Origin: Baylisascaris procyonis
Lineage: Eukaryota > Nematoda > Chromadorea > Rhabditida > Ascarididae
Assembly (NCBI GenBank): GCA_037389465.1
Contig: JAZARR010000032.1
Coordinates: 3,420,001-3,484,000, forward strand
DNA length: 64,000 nt
Direction: 5' to 3'
Under the pieces are notes generated by a model. The model did no database searches. It was not told the DNA's origin and saw only the letters and a program-made list of their open reading frames with translations. Below, one piece after another: positions 1-12,309 of the stretch. The position numbers and the translations under genes are program-made. The stretch's first letter is position 1. The number at the start of each line of letters is the position of its first letter.

Positions 1-3000
1 AACACAATTAAATAGAAAACTTCATGATTTATCGCGTCGTATAGATCGCAATGGCCTGTATTCAGAGAAGCTTTCACGCTTAGATTCATAATGTTGTGGC
101 AATATTGCGCGATGATTCAGTGACCCGAAAAAGTAGATTATACCGAAAGCGCAGTGCTGACTCACTTCACTGTAGCCATTGATCGCTGCACTGAAAAGCA
201 ATTCAAAAAATTTTATTTCATATCCTCCTCAAAGAGAGTTTTGATAGCATTCACTGAGTCGTCAACATATGTAAGGTAGAGGTTTAGATGGCGCATCATA
301 CCGCTATAATAACAGTTAAGATTAAAATTACGTCATAATGCCTTGAAGGTTTGGATTAAGGGATTATAATTGAACGCTAAGAAGTTATATTGAACTATTT
401 GAACAATACCATTACTTATTGTGGGTTAAACGCCAGAACTGAATTCTGTCCAGCATGAGGGAATTAAATCACCTCGTCAAACGATTTCAGCAATTTTTCA
501 ATTACTCTCAGGCTTTTCTTAGCAATTTCGTTCATAGTGATGCTGAAAGTGCGCGTGAAATTCCATCACTACTATGTTTTCATCTCAAAAAGTAGTGAGT
601 TTCACGCTCTTATATCCTTAAACATCTATCAGTCCTCAAGTAATTCCACAAATTTCGCTCCGATCCCTTTTTGAATATTTTTCAAGTAGTTTGAATAAAT
701 GAAAACCTCAGATAAGGAAAATTCTACACGGTGAATTGTAACTGGGCCATCACTCTTACGGCGATAAGATGAAAGCATTTCTTCACCGCTAATCAAGGTC
801 ATTAGCCAGATTTTTGTAATTCATCGTATCACGTTTCTGCATTTTGCTTTTGCTTCTCAATCATCCACTGCCTTCGTTGCAGTAGTCAAAATTTCACATC
901 ATTACAGCCGCTATTAAACAACTGCAAGCGGCGAATTAGGAATAATATTAAATTTCATGTCGAATTTCGACCATTAATTTCAGGTTTGCCCTTTCCGATG
1001 CCATTTTCTGCTTTAATCCATTTTTTCGTTGCAAGAAATCGTCAAATCTGTTCTAAATCGTTGATCTTTTATTAAATCACTCGAAATTTCACACCACGAA
1101 GGGAATTGCCTCATATCTTCTATATCAAGGTGCAGAATAGTTTCTGCTTTTGTGGCAATAAGGTTATGAACATGCATTTCCTATCAGCAGCTGTTGATTA
1201 CTATCAACGTTTCAAACCTTTTTTTTTATTTTCCTTAAGCTGAATGCCTGAATAAGTTTGCCGGGGAGGCAATATGATCATATTCGCTGCTCTCAATTAA
1301 CGCTGTATGGGTCAAATGATTGAGGATTAAGGTCACGCAGTCAACGAAAAAACTTGCAAGGATTAGTGTGAGATGAACAAAATGGTTGGATTACAACCAG
1401 AGCATCACACCGTAAACAATGTAACAACTCATGCAGCCTCAATTCGCCATATTCAAACATCCTCCTCGATTTCGTCGACTTTCAAATCATTTTCCAATCG
1501 CGCAATACCGTCATGACGTTTCATGACACTCAGCACACGTTTTCTTTCTTTATTTGTCCGTTTAAAATAGGTTTGAATTGACGAGTTGCTAACTATTAAA
1601 CGAATGCTTCGTTTTAATCGATGGTAGAAAGTTCCGAACAATCGCAAGTTTCCAAGTTGCCAGCGTCATACTAATCGGCACTTTTGTTGCCACCATTTTT
1701 ATTGAAGAAGATATACACTTGAGCCTGGGCCATAGCAACTAAGTAAATTCAAGGCTGACAACATCTCGCCAAAGTTAAAATGTGAAGATGTTGCCCAAAT
1801 ATATGGCAGAGTGAGAACGAACTTTAATCTTGCACTGAGACGTTCATGCATATCACTTACTTTTAGGGTGGTGAATTGTGAAATATTTGGAATTAAATGG
1901 AGACCGCGCTTAGGGATTGGACAAGAAACCTATTGTCTTGCCTCAATCGCGGAAGCCTCCAAAATGCGAGTAAAACCTTAACTGAAAGGTGTGTTATCAT
2001 GAACACCTTCGCTTGCGTCACTGTCTGATGACTTGTTGGCAAAAGGCCGCCAAGTCGATCCATGAAATCTGCCGTGTCTGTTTGATAGCTTGGACTTGCT
2101 GGATACAAAAACAGCTGTGGTCAAATTTGCTACGTAGAAGCTCCTCAGAGTCCACCTTCTATTTCACCTATTACACTGATCATGCTCGCCACATACGTGC
2201 TGAAAAATATGCACAAATTTTGTACTCGCCAGGTTCTCGCTCTACAGCGGTGGAATCGCGAAACAAGTGGAAAACATACCGATAGATCTGAAGTGATATG
2301 TGTTCTCGCTTACTGCCACTGGACTAGTCGGTTTTGTAAATCATCAGACGATAGAATAAGGGCGGGGAGGGGGGGGGGGCAGGAGTGCTGCCACAATGTA
2401 CGCTTTCGAATTACTTTCGCTTGAGGTGCAACTTTTCCACAAAAAAAGAATGCAAAAGCACGCATTAGCTTAACCTGCCTCTCGCACAGATTTCAACGAA
2501 AATTTCATTTTTTGTGAGCTGGTTGCTGCGGAGTTCTTTTAAGTATAAAACACAGACAACTTTAACACCACATTTATACGTCTATATGCACTTTTGAAGT
2601 TAATGAATCAATATAGAAGATATGAGGAAGCCATCCATGGCACGCTTTATGCTCATAAAGTTTCATGACGCAACATACAGCGGTTTCCGAGAGGATAGCA
2701 CAAACTCACAGACGCAAAATTTGCGGCGTAGATGCAACGTTGCCATGCACTTGCGGGCAGGGATTTGCTTAGCATCGTAGGAGGATAATGTATTAATGTT
2801 TCCAATCCAATCCTTTATGCAAATCTTTCAAAAAATTCTAATTTAAAGATCTAATTGGTCTATAATGGAGAATTGGTCGATAAGAAATTGTGAGCGAAGT
2901 ATTAGGCACTTTAGATGACCGTACATTTCTTTCGAGTTTCACTCTTGTTAAGGTGTTTTTTCTATGTGCGATGCATACACAAGGTTGAGTCTAACAGCAG

Positions 3001-5480
3001 GTAGATCGACACACGTGTGCGCAAACGCATATACATACACATACAGATATGACCTTGCAATAATGAACTTTGCAAGCGAGATGCAGTGAATGGAAATGAG
3101 AGAGTGCATATTCCTCTAGCTCTTCTGGTCTCTTTCCCACCTCTAGCCTCTTTTCCCACATCGTGCCAGCTTCCCTGGCTTCTTTTCCCAGCTTTGCGCT
3201 CAGAAAGCCAGTCAACACGAGCTTTGATGCGTCTGCTAGATGCGCTTTGCCAAACGTCTAAAGAAACAAATCTACCGGTTTGCTCAGTATCGATAAAATC
3301 CGCAACATGCTGCATTTATGCTCACTTGCAATTACGGCATGTACACCATAACGTCTAGTTATTTGAAGGTTGTTTTTTGTGTGTGATTGCTGCATAAAAA
3401 CCTTCGCGGTTTCTGATATGAATTTCATTTATGTCATCTCCGCCGATCTTACTTCCTTCCGTGAAGTAAACTCCGTTATGATTAAATTTGCAACAAAGCA
3501 CATCGCCCTATTCGTAAACCGCAACGAGTTATTACGCTTTCAGATTTTTATGTGGTTCAGCATGATGTTTATGTTGAGACAACAAATTGGAATCACTTTG
3601 TTTGTATTATTCCTATTCTTCACATCCACAGGCTCAGTGAGTGTTTTTTATCCTTTTTTTTTGTTTCAGTGCTATAACAGTTGGTCATAAAGGGAATTTC
3701 ATTGGGGCAATGAGGACGTTACCTCATAGAACAGGTGCAGAATGAAGAGCTACTTGAGAATTTACTATTATATCTACACTAACCAGCATTGGGAACATAG
3801 TGGAAATCGTATTTTTTAAAATTTGAAATAAGTCAGAAACAAAACAATTGACGAGTACTACCAAGTGCTCTATACTTTTTAAAATTGTTGATAAAATCTA
3901 AGGTGAAGTATATAATTACTTTTCGAATTTCATCGCGATTTTTTCTAAATCATGCAACAGATTCACGATGAGGTCCAATTCAGTAGATCTGTTGCTTCAA
4001 ACCGTTTCACTATGCACCGAGTGCATTGATTGATGTGCTGCAAATGATGATGCAATGGATGTTTCTTAGTTGAATTTCACGAACATCGTATTTTAAACCA
4101 TACGCTCATCTCCAATTGATGCGAATGTCTTATTCAACAACCATCATTGTTTTGATTTCAGCTTCATTAATAGTTTTAGTGTAACCAATAATAACTCGTT
4201 TTATTATAATGCATAGCTCGACATTGTCTTGATCGATTCACAATCGCACATAGTATATCTTTTTTTCGATATCTTCTTTGATAAACAATTTTGACGAAGT
4301 CAATTCTCCTTCATATTTCAACAAAAACGGTAATGATATTGATAATAATTGGGGCAATGGTGATGATGGTAATACAGTGAAAGAAAGAGGTCTATGACCC
4401 TGTTAAGCAGTCGATTGAAATGGAAAATAAAGGTAATTAATAAGTGACAGAAAATTGCACTTCAAAATAAAAATGATCTTTAATCTCAGGCCTATTATAT
4501 AACACTTATGAATATATTATTGTGTGATACGATTGAAACACGTATCGTGACGCGACATAGCAGAAACTTCACTTTAAAAAGCAATTATCACAAAAGTACT
4601 ATGAAACATGAGGAAGATAAATATGATTAGAGGGAAATTACGGCAAAAATGAGTTTTTCTTCCGAAAGTACTATCACGTCTCGCAATACTTTGCTTTTCA
4701 TTGTTGTGGTGTAACTCGATCGATCATGTTTCAAGTTGTTTTTCCAATAATTTCTGAAGAAATAAGTAGGGGATCTCTTTTCGAGAGGAGCATGAAGTGC
4801 GCTTTCAACGTCTATAGTAATCGGATTCGATGAAACTAGAATAAACCTCCTGACAAGATGCGTGACTAATCCACTCGTGCTTCGTCCCACATTCACATCT
4901 ATCATTCCAAGATTGAATTCACGGGTTTATGAGCACGAGCCGTTCTCAACTCAGATTCCGATGATTCACGCTGTCATGACTTCATAGAACGAGTCAAAGA
5001 ACATTCATAAAGTAAAGCGGTGAGCCGGATCAAGACAGCTAAATCTATTTTAAAGTAGTCAAAACTAAAGCTGAAACGTTCCTATAAGAACCACTACTGC
5101 CTATTTCTACGATATATTTTGACGAGTCCATTGGGAAATGAGCTGCTCACAAATAACGGGAAAAGCTTTCAATGCTCGTCACAATCTGACACGATGAAGG
5201 TGACGTCGCATTGGATGATGGCATGCTTTCACTGAGCACAATTTCTCCCTCTCTTACAAGGTCCTCTGTAGCATTCTTTAAACTTGTCCTCATCCACATT
5301 TGAGGGAAGGTACAATGCAAAATCATTTGCAGCTCTTTCTTTTCATTCGATAAACACTTGAAACTTGACGAATCTTTATTTCGCACCACTAATTTCCCCA
5401 CCTCGTTCCGGTTGCTCTATAGCGCACTTTACTCTAGTCCTGAAGAGCAGCTTCAATTTTGTGATCTCGCAATGGCCTCA
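1..5480. other. 5' flank, no supported gene
   Basis: Apart from the G-rich tract at 2360 I see only short chance ORFs, many on the strand opposite each other. Earlier exons of the Q-rich gene may lie here but none could be recognised. Confidence 0.5.
2360..2383 (+). repeat. G-rich tract
   Basis: GGG-C-GGGG-A followed by 11 G and CAGG; a possible G-quadruplex former. No gene was recognised around it. Confidence 0.7.
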
Positions 5481-5481
5481 G

Positions 5482-5520
5482 ATGCCTGGTCAGCAAAGAA
5501 AAGCAGTGCCGCAAAACAAT
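5482..5520 (+). CDS. possible upstream exon of the Q-rich gene
   Basis: A phase-0 segment after CCTCAG reads MPGQQRKAVPQNN before a weak GTACCG donor. Its composition suits the downstream Q-rich gene and the phase fits the microexon at 6139. The acceptor tract is poor and the donor weak, so this is tentative. Confidence 0.25.
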
Positions 5521-6138
5521 GTACCGTGTACTTTTTTATTTATCCCATTTTTCCCTAATTATTGCCACTACTCGGTTTCTTAATAAATGAGAAAGTAAAA
5601 GACAGTTGCGGCCACTAAATGCAGATTACTTCAATAATTAAAATGCGACGAAAGCGAGAAATGAATTAAATGTAGAGATAATTCAGTGACTAAGCGTCAG
5701 CCTGGCTTGAATAATAATCGTTTGTTGTCACTGCTTTTGATAGAATAATTGCCGAACAGGTCACATCTACTATGAAGCCAGAAAAGAATCTGAAGCTAGC
5801 CTGATTTCAGCATCACATATTTACTTAGCGAGAATTGCACTTTCATCATATTCTATATATTTGTACATTCACTGAATTAACTTGCGTCTTCAATAGTTAG
5901 CAGTAAAACCATTTTAAAAAGGCTCAGGAGGCACAGGTTGCTAAGATGATATTTTTCTTACGAGAGGTTGATTGTGTTCAATGAAGTAAGTCCCTAAAAA
6001 AACGCTTAAGCTCATCGTAACTTTAAAATAGAGATGTTATTTAATCGGCTTGTTGCTAAATTTTGATGACGAAGACTTGCTGAGTTTTTATTTCAAATTG
6101 AATCTTTCGTTCAGAGGTCAAGAACTTGTTTATTTCAG

Positions 6139-6162
6139 AAACCAGCCGAAAGCTCAAAAGAG
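6139..6162 (+). CDS. candidate 24-bp microexon of the Q-rich gene
   Basis: An excellent acceptor (TTTATTTCAG) is followed by 24 bases encoding KPAESSKE and then a GAG|GTAACG donor. It is phase 0 at both ends and therefore compatible with the exon at 8588. There is no homology support; the call rests on splice signals. Confidence 0.4.
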
Positions 6163-7816
6163 GTAACGATTAGCGAACAGATGGATCCAACTATATATAC
6201 TCGTCAGGGAATATTTCCAAACGGCTTTTTCGGTCACGCGAATGGTTATGTACGGCATTTTATTGTCTTTTTTTGTGTGCAAAGTAGTGAATAAGAAAGT
6301 ATTTCACGAATTCATAGCTTGGCGGAATTGCGTTGCACGCAATTAGCGATAAGCATGCGCAGCGCACTTATGACGCTTCATTTTGTATCGCAAAAATATG
6401 GCAGTCACCTCAGGCCGGCTGCCTCGAAGGTAACCAATAAACCCTTGTCGCCATTAGAGGGCAATGCAAACCTATGTTCTACGCATGTTCAATCTACAAA
6501 AACCATAATGTGCAGTATAGCATCATCTAAGGGTTGGCAGCGGCGCCATGCTAATCAGATAAATGAATCCTTTAATAAGTAGCATGAATGACTGAAATAA
6601 AGGGCGACGACCAATGACCAAGTTTATAAGTGAGTAACTAAGTAGAAGGCAAAGTAAGTAAGCAAGCACTGGTTATATAAATATGAGTTCAACATGGAAG
6701 ATTGGCCAAGAGTGCTGCATTCCATCCCCATTCACTGTTTATGAAAACCCTTCGTGTTGTTTTACTCGGTTAAATTTGAATATTGATTTGATGAAAATTT
6801 GCAAACATATATTCATAAGCACTCGAATGGCCACAAATGAAATTTCATAGCCCTCTCATCATTCCACGACGCACCAGTGAAATTACGTGGTATGGAATTA
6901 AGGGACAAATTCACTTTCTAAGGATGCACCTCAAAAGTAAATCTACCAATGAGACGTTTAATCATTGTTTGAAGCATAGATTCTTCGGAATATGATGTGA
7001 TGGTAGGTTCTGTGGGCTCGCTGAGTATTTTTAACTGTTGGGAACATTCGTCTTACTGGCACATCAGATAACCACCTCCAACTGCTCCTATGCACACGGT
7101 AAAACAGTTATCTTGCGGCCTTCAATAGCCTTGCATGACCTAAGTTATGTTCAGTGCTTTCTATCGGACTTAAAGGCAATTCGCGAGAAGCGCAATAAAG
7201 TGGTTACTGCAACCAAGAAGAGATGAGAGCATCAGGTGTGTGGGCTTGGGAACAACTCGACTTTAGTCGATGAGAAAGGAATAACAAGTTACAGGCTAGA
7301 AAAGAGATGTGGAGGGCTAGCATAGAGTTAAAGAATGACAATTGCTGTTATACATGCTTTTCATTGTGTGAGACTCGCGATATCACCTCATTCATATTCT
7401 GCTTCAATTCCTTACATTCCGCATGCATGAGCTATTAAAGCATATTCCTATCCGTATAAATACTCTGAAACGCCCAGCACTATCCTCCCGAGGATGGCAC
7501 TGTCCTAGTTAAACTGCGCTCCCTGCAAAACAAGAGGCTCGTAGCAAACATTGCAACATGTGTTTTTGAATTTTGTAATGATTCTATGGTGTTGTCAGTG
7601 AGGTCCGACTTTAAAGCATTCAAATCATTGGAGCGAGATTTCTGCTAATCTATTTCAAACGCAACTACAATAACATCTTCTAAGTTTCCAATCGCTGAAA
7701 GAGCATGAGGCACTGATTTCATTTGGATGCTACTAACTTTTCGAAAATTTTTAACCTTTGATCATGCCTATTCGAGCAACAAAATTGAAATCGTTCTTGA
7801 ATTTCGATTTTCTCAG

Positions 7817-7867
7817 TTTCCAGTCTCGTCATTTCGTGTTGAAAGTTTAAGGAACCTGTTATATCTG
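7817..7867 (+). CDS. weak cassette-exon candidate
   Basis: 51 bases between a good acceptor (GATTTTCTCAG) and a good donor (CTG|GTATGTGAG), open in phase 0 (FPVSSFRVESLRNLLYL). Its hydrophobic composition differs from the neighbouring Q-rich exons, so it may be chance. Confidence 0.18.
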
Positions 7868-8587
7868 GTATGTGAGTCATCCTTCACATAAAATCTTTGT
7901 CCTCTTATTTACTGATGCGTTCTTTGGTGATTATTCCAAAATCACCAGTCCATGAGATTGCTTTATGGACATGTTCCATTCGTCTTAAGTGCACAATCTA
8001 GAAAACGTCAAAACTCATAATCTGGAGCACTTTTGAATGAGAAGTGTGCTGCACACAAAGGGCGATAACGCCCGATGTACCTGAAAAAGGAACGTTCCAC
8101 ATGAACTGCGGCTGTAGAATTAAGCTTGCCTTGTTTATTTGGAGTTCTCTAAATCTCCGACTAGCATCTGCGAATGATTGATTTATCAGCGAAGGCGGTG
8201 TGCAGCACTTATTCGATCCGCATTAAGTTCATAATATTGCACACTAAACATGAAACAAATAAATTTGAAACAAGATTGCCACATCCTACGACTCTTATAA
8301 TTTTCCAACTTTTTCAACAAGTTCCTGAAAGTAGAGAAGATCTTCAGGCTCATATATGCTTTTCTTATAAAACGAGAGGAAGCAATTTACAACTTCACAG
8401 ATTACGGATTTACAGGCAAACCATGGAGTGATTTTTACTTTGCACCTCCTTCGATTACATTACCTTTACCTTTTGCATCCCTTTAGCCTCGTGGATATGT
8501 GCTTATAACATATGCCTCAAACTTCTGAATCTTCGAATTTCTAAGCGCTTTAAAAGTGCTTCTCCACATCAATTATAATCTTTTCAG

Positions 8588-8633
8588 TTAACGCAGTTCC
8601 CTGGCTCAATTGGCGATCAGGCTTCTCAACAAG
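8588..8633 (+). CDS. Q-rich gene, internal exon
   Basis: 46 bp; strong acceptor ATCTTTTCAG, donor CAACAAG|GTGATC. The only frame that is both open and compatible with the next exon reads LTQFPGSIGDQASQQ. It ends in phase 1 and joins the exon at 9470 (G|TG). The polar, Q-containing composition suits the downstream exons. Confidence 0.55.
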
Positions 8634-9379
8634 GTGATCTCAAATGTTCATTCGAAAGAGTTTTCTGATTTTCATTTCATCATTCTTTGAGGATGTTCCT
8701 CAATTTGTATGTTAGAGGGCATGCTATTCTGTGCAATGAGTGCTCAGTACTGCGTGCTTTTGAAAGCTCGATGTAGCACGTGAACTTCTGAAACGATTTT
8801 TACTATGAGCAATTTACTACGAACATTCTCACGTTCATACTCATCAAAAAAAAAAAAAAAAAAACAGAAAACTGGCACAGAGAAAAGATGATAATGCTTT
8901 TTTTCGTATAAATTTTTTGCTCCCAATAGGAAAAGAAGTATTGCTCATTCGCGCTTATTCTTTATTCCTACAGTAGTCGTTTGCAATTCCCGTTGAGCTG
9001 CTTGAAATGAATAAGCTTAAAAAAGGAAATGGCAGTGAAATGCTTCGCTGTATTTTAAAGTTCGAATATTGTATCTAAAAAGTCGAGAGTCTATTCATAT
9101 ACTCTGCTCATATGCCTGTAGACAAAAGTCGTTCTATTAAGGATACTAAAAATCGGTTTGTGGGTTTTAGGAGATACTAAAAGACGTACCTATTAGCGAG
9201 TGGATCAGAGTGTTCGATTTGTGATATATTCTTCAACGAGGTGGCAACTCGCGTTGCATTATTTAACTGCACCGCGGTTGTTCAAATAGGTTACTGTGTT
9301 TGTTCAACTTCACACCTTGTCACTTTGATATATGAATTACAGGCCCGATTTTACACTAATCTCATGGACGGGCAGTCTG

Positions 9380-9399
9380 CAAAAAAAAAAAAAAAAAAA
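9380..9399. repeat. poly-A run in an intron of the Q-rich gene
   Basis: About 20 A in a row, between the exons at 8588 and 9470. Similar runs occur at 8846-8863 and 61217-61232, and a T run at 46680-46698. They are simple homopolymers, with no sign of a retroposed gene next to them. Confidence 0.85.
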
Positions 9400-9469
9400 A
9401 TCAGCGGAACAAAGAGATGCATCGCGCCGCCTCCACGTATCTTTAACCCATAAAAATGTCCATTTGCAG

Positions 9470-9591
9470 TGACTTTCGAATTCCGTTGCAAGTGTAATTC
9501 GAAAGTAAACAAAAATGCGAACAATGTTCCAAATGCGCAGGTTCCAGCCGACGCGAATGCTCAAGCTCAGCAACAAATTCAGCAGCTCCAG
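9470..9591 (+). CDS. Q-rich gene, exon leading into the coiled coil
   Basis: 122 bp; acceptor CATTTGCAG, donor CTCCAG|GTCAGA. It encodes a short basic stretch (EFRCKCNSKVNKNANN), then VPADANAQAQQQIQQLQ, the start of a glutamine-rich helix. A second acceptor at 9540 (GCGCAG) would keep only the last 17 codons and start in phase 0; phase with the exon at 8588 favours the longer form. No family recognised. Confidence 0.6.
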
Positions 9592-10725
9592 GTCAGATAA
9601 TTGCCAGCGATTGTATTATTATTCGCCAGCTTCTCGATGTTCTAGCAAGATGCCCATCTGTTTTATGAATCACTGCTAGTGATTAATTGAAAAAGGACGT
9701 GAACGAACTTATTCTAAGAATAATGGAAATCAAATGTGCAAATTCGGCTGATTGCAGATAGCGCGACCACCCTTGCGAACGTCAACTAGCTATAAAAATA
9801 TGTGAAGGGATGAGCATCGTTATTTATTAAGTGGAAAATTGATATTGAAGGGGCTGTATAGTTTACTAATGCAATTTTGTTGGGAAAGCAGTCGAGAGCA
9901 AGAAAGATAAATTTTCTAATTACAAGTTTGTGCGACTATCCTAATTGCTTAGCGAGTGTGTTGCCTCATTGCTTTCCTGATGCGCATCGACCTCACTCGA
10001 TTTTAAGTATGCGTCATTTGAATTGCTTCCCCCCGCTTGCAACATTATACCATTTAATCACATTATACTCGATTTTTCATCGCTCTTTTTGAGCAGTGAG
10101 CTTTGGAATTGAGCATCTATTATTGCAATCAGCTTCCGTCCATGACGTGGAAATATAAAATTTCGGTTTGGCAGCTATCTCACTTAGTAATGGATTTTCG
10201 TTAGTTAAAGCTTGTTCAAGGTTACTGCAATGTTCACCACAAGCATATCCCAAATGGTAATGAGCTTAAGGAATGAAAATAGTGAACCTCATGCTTGAAT
10301 AGCTAGTAACTTCAAAAACTGGCAATCAATTTACATTCTTGGCAATACCCGAAATTCAGAGAAACCCGATCCACAAACTTCTACTGCAGTACGAATGCGC
10401 TACATTTTTATTCAAGCGCGTTGTATTTCCCAGCAAGAATAAAAAAATTCGAATGATAATTTTCAGTGCTCTCCAGATTCCTCTCATCCGTCCTTTGTGT
10501 AATGAATACGTCGTTTCAAATCGAATGTGTCACATAATTCAATACAGCAAGCGCACATCCTTTCAATAATAGAGTTTTGACAGCATAAATTTATGAAAAT
10601 CATCGAACTGTTCCGAATGAGATGTGCGGCCAGTGGAGCACTCCAAACGTCGTGCAGAAAACGATGCTGTCTATGTTAAAAATCAATCTAACTAACCATT
10701 TGAAGAAGTATTTTCTGACATTCAG

Positions 10726-10789
10726 GAGCAGTTACGACAACAGACGGAGCAGCTCCGCCGGCAGCAACAGCTGACAAGTACAGCTACAG
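10726..10789 (+). CDS. Q-rich gene, coiled-coil exon
   Basis: 64 bp; acceptor GACATTCAG, donor GCTACAG|GTTTCG. It encodes EQLRQQTEQLRRQQQLTSTA, a Q/R/L-rich heptad-like helix continuous with the previous exon (QQQIQQLQ then EQLRQQ). GC content is far above the flanking introns. Such helices usually mediate protein-protein contact, but no specific protein can be named. Confidence 0.75.
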
Positions 10790-11861
10790 GTTTCGAACAA
10801 TTTGGTAACGTTGATTCACACCATTATGTCCATCATAAATGTCAATGTTTAAATGAAACGAGTTGGCAAAGACTGTGAAAATGTGATGACCATTAACAGA
10901 AAAAATACATTCACACTGCAGCGAGCCACAAAAACAATAGCGCTTTCAAGAGTTGCTTTAAAATTGTGTGGCGCACTCCTGACGTGAAATATATTTGAAA
11001 TTTTTATAATTCATCATATATATTCCACGGTACAAAGTGTGATCTGGTGTCATTGCGAGCTTCCTTGCTAGGAAGGAAATTTTCTTGTCTTTTATCAAAT
11101 CCTAGTAATAAATTGAATCTATTGAATATCGATTTCCGCCTTCGCGCATATGTATTATTCAGTTCTAATGCTGAAATAAGGCTCCACTAACTACAAGCTT
11201 GTTGATATTTTCTGTTTTGGAATTCTGAATGCTGCTGATTGCTAAACAATTAGACAAACTGAATCAGTGGCACATACAACTGGGCTTCCTCTGCGAAAAA
11301 ACACTTGGAAAAGGATGGCACAGCAGCTGACACGAAAACAGTTTTGTGCACAATGAGCAAAATGATGCCTCATATTTCCGCCGATCCGACCTATTGTGCA
11401 AATCTATGAAAGATTCATTTTTTTTCGCTGTTCAGTCGGTATGAGAGGGGAGAATGATGAAATGATGCACAATATTCATAGGTCCCGGTCCCTTGGAAAC
11501 CAGAAACATTAGTACCTAATTTCGGAGCACATGGACCAACATGTTTTCACTGGTGGTTTGCAATGCAAATTTTCAAGGGCACATAAGGAACAGAGGCATC
11601 AAACACTTCTAAGAAGTTGGGCCTCCAAGACCTTTTGTGCAACCGATCACAAAGAAAAGTCGATAATAGGGGATTTGAGTACAATATTGAAAAAATATTT
11701 TACTGTCGAAGACATACACGAATGTTATTGATCCCACAGCTGCACGAACGAAGCTGAGATATTTTTTAATTGAAAATATTATTGACAAAGGTGAAAAATA
11801 ATATGGTACATTGCAGCCAACTTGTTGTCGATAGCTGATGGACTTGATTGCGCGTGCACAG

Positions 11862-11921
11862 GTGTATCACCAAATATGAATCTCAACCAGCAGGGCTTCT
11901 CAACGGGACCTTCATTCATGG
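11862..11921 (+). CDS. Q-rich gene, low-complexity exon
   Basis: 60 bp; acceptor GTGCACAG, donor ATGG|GTCCGT. It encodes VSPNMNLNQQGFSTGPSFMG. The phase (2 bases in, 1 base out) matches both neighbours. The donor is inferred from phase; no alternative GT gives an open join to the last exon. Confidence 0.65.
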
Positions 11922-12105
11922 GTCCGTTTCAGGACACTTTTTTCATTCAGAAGCCTAAACAATATGCTTTCTATCAGAGCGCTGATTAGATTTTTTTTTT
12001 CGAAAAGACTCGTGAAACATGCAGCTGCATCTTGTTAAAAATTCTACTACATTTCTTGTAGCTTACTCTATTGGCAACTGCTTTTCTGGAACAATTTTTT
12101 TTCAG

Positions 12106-12227
12106 GCACCCAAGGATTCGTACACCCTCAGATTGCTGGTATGGTTGGTGGTGTACCCCTCACAGCGCCGTTCAATACACGGTTACTGCCGCTAGATCGT
12201 CTATCGGCTGGTCCGATGCTACCATAG
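12106..12227 (+). CDS. Q-rich gene, terminal exon
   Basis: 122 bp; acceptor AATTTTTTTTCAG and a TAG stop at 12225-12227. It encodes TQGFVHPQIAGMVGGVPLTA and ends in LPLDRLSAGPMLP. The exons from 6139 to here sum to 145 residues. The tail is Gly/Pro/hydrophobic low complexity with no domain that I recognise. A poly(A) signal lies about 70 bases downstream. Confidence 0.75.
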
Positions 12228-12297
12228 GCTCAACCAGTTCACCTACTTACGTGTGTTCTTAAGAGGTGTTGCTACTACTGATTTACGCTGACTGCCA

Positions 12298-12303
12298 AAT
12301 AAA
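12298..12303 (+). terminator. AATAAA polyadenylation signal of the Q-rich gene
   Basis: AATAAA lies 71 bases past the stop at 12227, giving a short 3' UTR as is common in nematodes. Confidence 0.6.
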
Positions 12304-12309
12304 GTGCAT

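Noticed and set aside
5147..5401. 84-codon minus-strand ORF with plausible composition
   Set aside because: No acceptor or donor consistent with a gene, and it partly overlaps a plus-strand frame of equal quality.
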